Positions 6,155 through 8,562 of a DNA stretch of 8,562 nucleotides are shown here, piece by piece. The notes below the pieces were generated by a model. That model made no database searches. It had not been told where the DNA came from and was given only the letters and a program-made list of their open reading frames with translations. The position numbers were made by a program, and so were the translations under genes. Each line of letters opens with the position of its first letter. Positions within the stretch are counted from its first letter, which is position 1. The DNA comes from Actinomycetes bacterium. GTDB taxonomy: Bacteria; Actinomycetota; Acidimicrobiia; Acidimicrobiales; RAAP-2. The DNA is taken from contig JAJZFO010000104.1 in assembly GCA_021805305.1 (NCBI GenBank), forward strand, positions 1 through 8,562. The letters run 5' to 3'.

Positions 6155-6160
6155 AGGCTA
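6155..6160 (-). promoter_or_regulatory. Candidate -10 box (TAGCCT) of the NlpC/P60-lgt operon
   Basis: Read on the minus strand, TAGCCT ends 7 nt before GTG 6147 with no Shine-Dalgarno in between, the leaderless arrangement seen elsewhere in the window. No convincing -35 is present at the expected spacing. Confidence 0.5.
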
Positions 6161-6225
6161 GTGTCTCGTGGACTGCCGGCGCCCGAAGATGACCTAAATT
6201 TGGAATAAAATACCTGGTCAACGTT

Positions 6226-6247
6226 AGTGAATTTTCACAAGTTCACT
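6226..6247. repeat. AT-rich cluster of GTGAA/TTCAC half-sites in a divergent promoter region
   Basis: The 149-bp divergent region (6148-6296) is unusually AT-rich at 6192-6250. Within it AGTGAA (6226-6231) and TTCACT (6242-6247) are inverted around 10 nt, and a further TTCAC sits between them (6234-6238), giving both an inverted pair (GTGAATTTTCAC) and a direct pair of TTCAC. TAAAAT at 6206-6211 is also promoter-like but lacks a good -35. This may be a regulator-binding site serving the hydrolase operon, the DUF6941 operon, or both. It does not match the CRP spacing (6 nt). Confidence 0.35.
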
Positions 6248-6284
6248 TTCTCACGGCCCCGGAGTTGGCCCCGACACCATTGTC

Positions 6285-6290
6285 TAGGCT
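6285..6290 (+). promoter_or_regulatory. Candidate -10 box (TAGGCT) of the DUF6941-mutY operon
   Basis: TAGGCT fits the actinobacterial -10 pattern and ends 6 nt before ATG 6297, so the operon mRNA is probably leaderless. TTGGCC at 6265-6270 resembles a -35 but the 14-bp spacing is short. Confidence 0.5.
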
Positions 6291-6296
6291 GGAGAC

Positions 6297-6728
6297 ATGA
6301 ACGTCACCATGCTGCTAGCCGATTCCGCCCAAGTCGCCGAGGGCAAGCTCTACATCCTCGGCGGTGGCTGGTCGCTGAGCGGCCCCGAGCCCGTCCCGTC
6401 GGCCGTGGCGATCAAGGTCGAGGTCGACACGCACGAGTTCGACCGTATGCACCACTGGGAGCTGTTCCTCGAGGACGCCGACGGCCAACTGGTGCAGTTC
6501 GAATCCCCTGAGGGCCCCCAGACCATCGAGATTCGCGGGGACTTCTCGGCCAGCGCGCCCGAGGGCGTGCCCGCGGGTACGCCGGTGGACGTGCCGATCG
6601 CGGTGAACCTCGGTCCCATCCCGCTACGACCCAATTCACGCTTCACCTGGCGTTTGGTGATCGACGGCGAGTCGTTGTCCGGCGCGACCGCGTCATTCAC
6701 GACGCGACCGCTGCCCGTCGTCCTGTAG
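6297..6728 (+). CDS. DUF6941-type conserved hypothetical protein
   Basis: A 143-aa soluble protein. The opening MLLADSAQVAEGKLYILGGGW (residues 5-25) followed by a predicted all-beta fold matches the conserved actinobacterial hypothetical proteins I know as DUF6941, whose function is unknown. The rest alternates short hydrophobic and polar strands (AIKVEVDTHEF at 38-48, HWELFLEDADGQLVQF at 53-68, FTWRLVIDG at 115-123), suggesting a beta-sandwich with no catalytic motif, signal peptide or membrane segment that I can see. ATG 6297 follows a -10-like TAGGCT by 6 nt, fitting leaderless initiation. Its stop lies 8 nt before the mutY start, so it heads an operon with mutY and the flavin-reductase-like gene, but nothing in its sequence ties it to DNA repair. 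Confidence 0.8.
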   Translation: MNVTMLLADSAQVAEGKLYILGGGWSLSGPEPVPSAVAIKVEVDTHEFDRMHHWELFLEDADGQLVQFESPEGPQTIEIRGDFSASAPEGVPAGTPVDVPIAVNLGPIPLRPNSRFTWRLVIDGESLSGATASFTTRPLPVVL

Positions 6729-6736
6729 CGACCCCG

Positions 6737-7648
6737 GTGCCCGAGGTCGACCTCGAACCCGAGACCCTCGCGGCGATTCGCTCCTTTCGTCCGGCGCTGC
6801 GCCGCAGTGCGCCCGCGCTGCGCCGAGAGCTGCCCTGGCTCGGCCACGGCGACCCCTGGGCCATCTTCGTCAGTGAGGTCATGCTCCAACAGACCTCGAC
6901 CTCGCGGGTGGTCGAACCGTGGGCCCGCTTCGTGGCGACGTTCCCCACGCCCGCCTCGTGCGCCCGCGCTCCATTGGCCGACGTGTTGCGACTCTGGAAG
7001 GGCTTGGGATATCCCCGGCGGGCCAAGGCCCTGCGAGACGCGGCCCAGGTGATGGTCGAGGAATTCGACGGCGACGTCCCCTCGACGCCCGAGGACCTGC
7101 GACGCCTGCCCGGGGTTGGTCCCTACACGGCGAACGCGGTGGCGTCCTTCGCGTTTCACCGGCGCGTGGCGGTGCTCGACACCAACGTGGGCCGAGTGCT
7201 CGCGCGCGCCGTCGCGAATCGACCGCTGGGCACCTCGCAGGCGCAGCACCTCGCCGACACGCTCGCGCCGCGCCGCGACGTCGCGGCATTCAATCAGGCC
7301 ATGCTCGACCTGGGCGCGCAGCACTGCACGAAGCGGCCGCGTTGTGCCACCTGCCCGCTGCAACGCCAGTGTCGCTGGCGTCGCGAGGGTGGGCCGGACC
7401 CGGCGCCGAACTCGGCGGGAGTGTCGCGCCCGCAGTCACCCTTCGCGGGCTCGGACCGCCAGGTGCGCGGACGCATCTTGAGCGCGTTGGGCGAGGGTCC
7501 GGTGAGCCGTCGAGCGTTGGATCGCCAACTCGGCGACGTCGAGGCGCCGCGCCGCGCGGCGCTGCTGGGCAAATTGGTCGACGAGGGCCTGGTCAGTGCG
7601 GGTGCTCAGTGGGTGGCGTTGAACGGTGACGGTGCCGCTCGACATTAA
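6737..7648 (+). CDS. mutY: A/G-specific adenine glycosylase MutY (no NUDIX domain)
   Basis: Base-excision repair enzyme that removes adenine mispaired with 8-oxoguanine. The 303-aa protein shows SEVMLQQT (46-53) with catalytic Glu47, GLGYPRRAKAL (89-99), the helix-hairpin-helix LPGVGPYTA (124-132), AVLDTNVGRV (145-154) with the conserved Asp148, and FNQAMLDLGAQHC. Four cysteines (197, 203, 206, 212) would bind the 4Fe-4S cluster, but the first gap is 5 residues where MutY and endonuclease III usually have 6. The GYP in place of GYY and the lack of the MutT-like 8-oxoG-reading domain are seen in actinobacterial MutY. The C-terminus (about 237-296, from FAGSDRQVRGRIL) is a small helical, winged-helix-like tail. 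The GTG at 6737 is 8 nt after the previous stop, with no clear Shine-Dalgarno; translation may be coupled. It ends 9 nt before the next gene. Confidence 0.93.
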   Translation: MPEVDLEPETLAAIRSFRPALRRSAPALRRELPWLGHGDPWAIFVSEVMLQQTSTSRVVEPWARFVATFPTPASCARAPLADVLRLWKGLGYPRRAKALRDAAQVMVEEFDGDVPSTPEDLRRLPGVGPYTANAVASFAFHRRVAVLDTNVGRVLARAVANRPLGTSQAQHLADTLAPRRDVAAFNQAMLDLGAQHCTKRPRCATCPLQRQCRWRREGGPDPAPNSAGVSRPQSPFAGSDRQVRGRILSALGEGPVSRRALDRQLGDVEAPRRAALLGKLVDEGLVSAGAQWVALNGDGAARH

Positions 7649-7657
7649 GGTCACCTC

Positions 7658-8131
7658 GTGACCTTCGTCGACGGCGCTCACTTCAAGGAAGTCCTCGGAC
7701 ACTACGCCAGTGGGCTGGTGGTCGTGTCGGCGATCACCGCCGAAGGTCCCGCCGGCTTCACCTGTCAGAGTTTTGGTTCCCTGTCGCTCGAGCCGCCGCT
7801 CGTGAGCTTCGCCGCGAGTTCGACGGGGAACTCGTGGCGCCTGGTGCGACGCAGCACGAAGGTGGGGATCAGCGTCCTCGCCTCGGACCAAGAAGCCCTG
7901 GCGCGCCGTTTCGCCACGACGGGAGTGGACAAATTCGACGGGGTCGACTGGGAGCCGGGACCCGAGGGTTCTCCGCTCCTCGCGGGCGCCCTCGCGCACA
8001 TTGAGGGGCACCTCGCGTCGATCTCCTCGCACGGCGACCACGACATCGCGGTGGTGGAGGTGACCTTCGTCGCCGCCGGTGACGGCCGACCACTGATCTA
8101 CTTTCGACGCGGGTTCGCCGAACTCACCTGA
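7658..8131 (+). CDS. Flavin-reductase-like FMN-binding protein
   Basis: A 157-aa protein of the flavin reductase-like (HpaC/HsaB/SnaC-type) split-barrel family, which binds FMN and usually reduces flavin with NAD(P)H for a partner monooxygenase. Family marks are the N-terminal FKEVLGHYASGLVVVSA (9-25), the flavin-binding GFTCQSFGSLSLEPPLVSF (33-51), NSWRLVRRSTKVGISVL (58-74), the GDHDI motif near residue 126 and the closing PLIYFRRGF (145-153). Length is normal for a stand-alone reductase component. No monooxygenase lies in the window, so the partner and substrate are unknown, and oxidase or flavin-carrier roles are possible. The GTG at 7658 is preceded by AAGG (7647-7650) that overlaps the mutY stop, so it is cotranscribed with mutY. 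Confidence 0.9.
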   Translation: MTFVDGAHFKEVLGHYASGLVVVSAITAEGPAGFTCQSFGSLSLEPPLVSFAASSTGNSWRLVRRSTKVGISVLASDQEALARRFATTGVDKFDGVDWEPGPEGSPLLAGALAHIEGHLASISSHGDHDIAVVEVTFVAAGDGRPLIYFRRGFAELT

Positions 8132-8146
8132 CCCGTCGCGACTGGC

Positions 8147-8152
8147 TACGCT
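8147..8152 (+). promoter_or_regulatory. Candidate -10 box (TACGCT) for the 3' membrane-protein gene
   Basis: TACGCT, fitting TANNNT, lies 16-21 nt after the flavin-reductase stop and ends 7 nt before a GTG (8160) that opens a 15-codon frame. The arrangement copies the leaderless promoters elsewhere in the window. No good -35 is present (CTGACC at 8128-8133 is only 13 bp away). Confidence 0.4.
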
Positions 8153-8159
8153 GACTGGC

Positions 8160-8207
8160 GTGACGAGGAGGCACGCCGTGCACGACGAGGACACCTCATG
8201 TTGCTAG
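8160..8207 (+). CDS. Possible leaderless upstream ORF of 15 codons ending Cys-Cys-stop
   Basis: From GTG 8160, placed where transcription from the TACGCT box would start, a frame of 15 codons reads VTRRHAVHDEDTSCC and ends at TAG 8205-8207. Its last 10 nt overlap the start of the next gene (ATG 8198) in another frame, so ribosomes ending here could re-initiate or block that start. In mycobacteria, leaderless upstream ORFs with tandem cysteines act as cysteine-responsive attenuators; this one has the same position and tandem Cys, but the overlap with ATG TTG itself forces the TGT TGC codons, so coincidence is quite possible. Confidence 0.3.
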   Translation: MTRRHAVHDEDTSCC

Positions 8208-8562
8208 TTCAGATCGCGGGCGCACTCGTGCTGCTCGGTCTCATCGTCGCGTTCTTCCTGCGTGGTCGTCGTTCGGGGGCGCGCGCCAAGACCGCCCCTC
8301 GGGTGCGCCCGACGTTACCGCCGTCGCCCTATCAACCCTCGCGCGGTTTCCGGATCCTCGACGGCAGCGAGAGCGACGCTCCCCACGAGGTTCGACGCCC
8401 CCGACTCGACCCCAACAAGGAATTCGTCTTCAACGCCCCCCTCGCCTCGGCCGGTGAGCCCGTCAGCGCGCCGCACCTTCGTCACGACGAGCGCTGGGCC
8501 CTCGATCGTTCCATGCGCCGCGCGCCGCACCCGGGCGTGCGACGCCGTCGCTGGGCGTGGGC
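8198..8562 (+). CDS. Membrane-anchored Arg/Pro-rich protein of unknown function, 3' end beyond window
   Basis: An open frame of 121 complete codons runs to the window edge without a stop, so the C-terminus is missing. Residues 1-20 are one strong hydrophobic segment (VQIAGALVLLGLIVAFF), followed by RGRRSGARAK, so the protein is probably anchored by its N-terminus with the long basic, Pro/Arg-rich remainder in the cytoplasm by the positive-inside rule. That remainder looks disordered with a possible motif around DPNKEFVFNAPL (72-83) and ends RRAPHPGVRRRRWAW. I do not recognise a family. GAGGA at 8187-8191, 6 nt before ATG 8198, is a good ribosome-binding site and decides this start; no other in-frame start lies upstream. 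High G/C at third codon positions supports coding. Confidence 0.75.
   Translation, partial: MLLVQIAGALVLLGLIVAFFLRGRRSGARAKTAPRVRPTLPPSPYQPSRGFRILDGSESDAPHEVRRPRLDPNKEFVFNAPLASAGEPVSAPHLRHDERWALDRSMRRAPHPGVRRRRWAW

Noticed and set aside
6226..6239. CRP-like site in AGTGAATTTTCACA
   Set aside because: The spacer between the TGTGA/TCACA-like arms is 4 nt, not the 6 nt of CRP-family sites, so I list it only as a generic repeat.
6350..7363. 337-codon minus-strand open frame opposite the DUF6941 gene and mutY
   Set aside because: High-GC antisense shadow; Arg/Gly/Glu-rich without recognisable motifs, while the plus strand carries clear MutY and DUF6941-type proteins.
7436..8194. 252-codon minus-strand open frame opposite the flavin reductase gene
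   Set aside because: Antisense shadow of mutY's 3' end and the flavin reductase; no start context or family features.

Overview
The window comes from a high-GC bacterium (about two thirds G+C by eye), most likely an actinobacterium. Pointers are a FadE25-like acyl-CoA dehydrogenase, an actinobacterial-style MutY with a GYPRR motif and no NUDIX domain, a DUF6941-type small protein, a RipA-like Cys-His-Glu peptidoglycan hydrolase, and several start codons lying 6-7 nt after a TANNCT -10 box, as on leaderless transcripts. A lineage such as Acidimicrobiia is possible but cannot be fixed from this sequence. I see no rRNA, tRNA, CRISPR array, insertion sequence or phage gene.

Layout. 40-1641 (+): a small uncharacterised protein followed after 21 nt by an acyl-CoA dehydrogenase. 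1642-2071: no confident gene; it holds a coding-like open frame on the minus strand without a usable start (probable remnant) and a 9-bp hairpin. 2072-2701 (+): a compact regulator cassette, made of a consensus promoter embedded in a perfect 10-bp inverted repeat, a 66-aa XRE regulator and a 4-nt-overlapping membrane protein. 2971-3993 (+): a 340-aa protein with a helical N-terminus, a charged linker and a C-terminal PemK/MazF-like domain; no separate antitoxin gene is next to it. 3994-4255: a convergent intergenic gap with GC-rich inverted repeats. 4256-6147 (-): a secreted NlpC/P60 peptidoglycan hydrolase and, 2 nt later, a divergent Lgt-family membrane protein. 6148-6296: a divergent, locally AT-rich promoter region. 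6297-8131 (+): a tight operon of a DUF6941-type protein, MutY and a flavin-reductase-like FMN protein, with 8-9 nt gaps. 8147-8562 (+): a new leaderless-type promoter, a possible 15-codon upstream ORF ending Cys-Cys-stop, and the start of a membrane-anchored protein that runs off the window.

Most of the window is housekeeping: lipid degradation, cell-envelope processing and base-excision repair. The parts that merit a second look are the three-half-site operator of the XRE cassette, the PemK/MazF-like fusion, the Lgt homologue lacking the family's usual His and its GRxGNFxN pattern, the leaderless promoter pattern, and the Cys-Cys upstream ORF. No complete new multi-gene system is demonstrable from the sequence alone.
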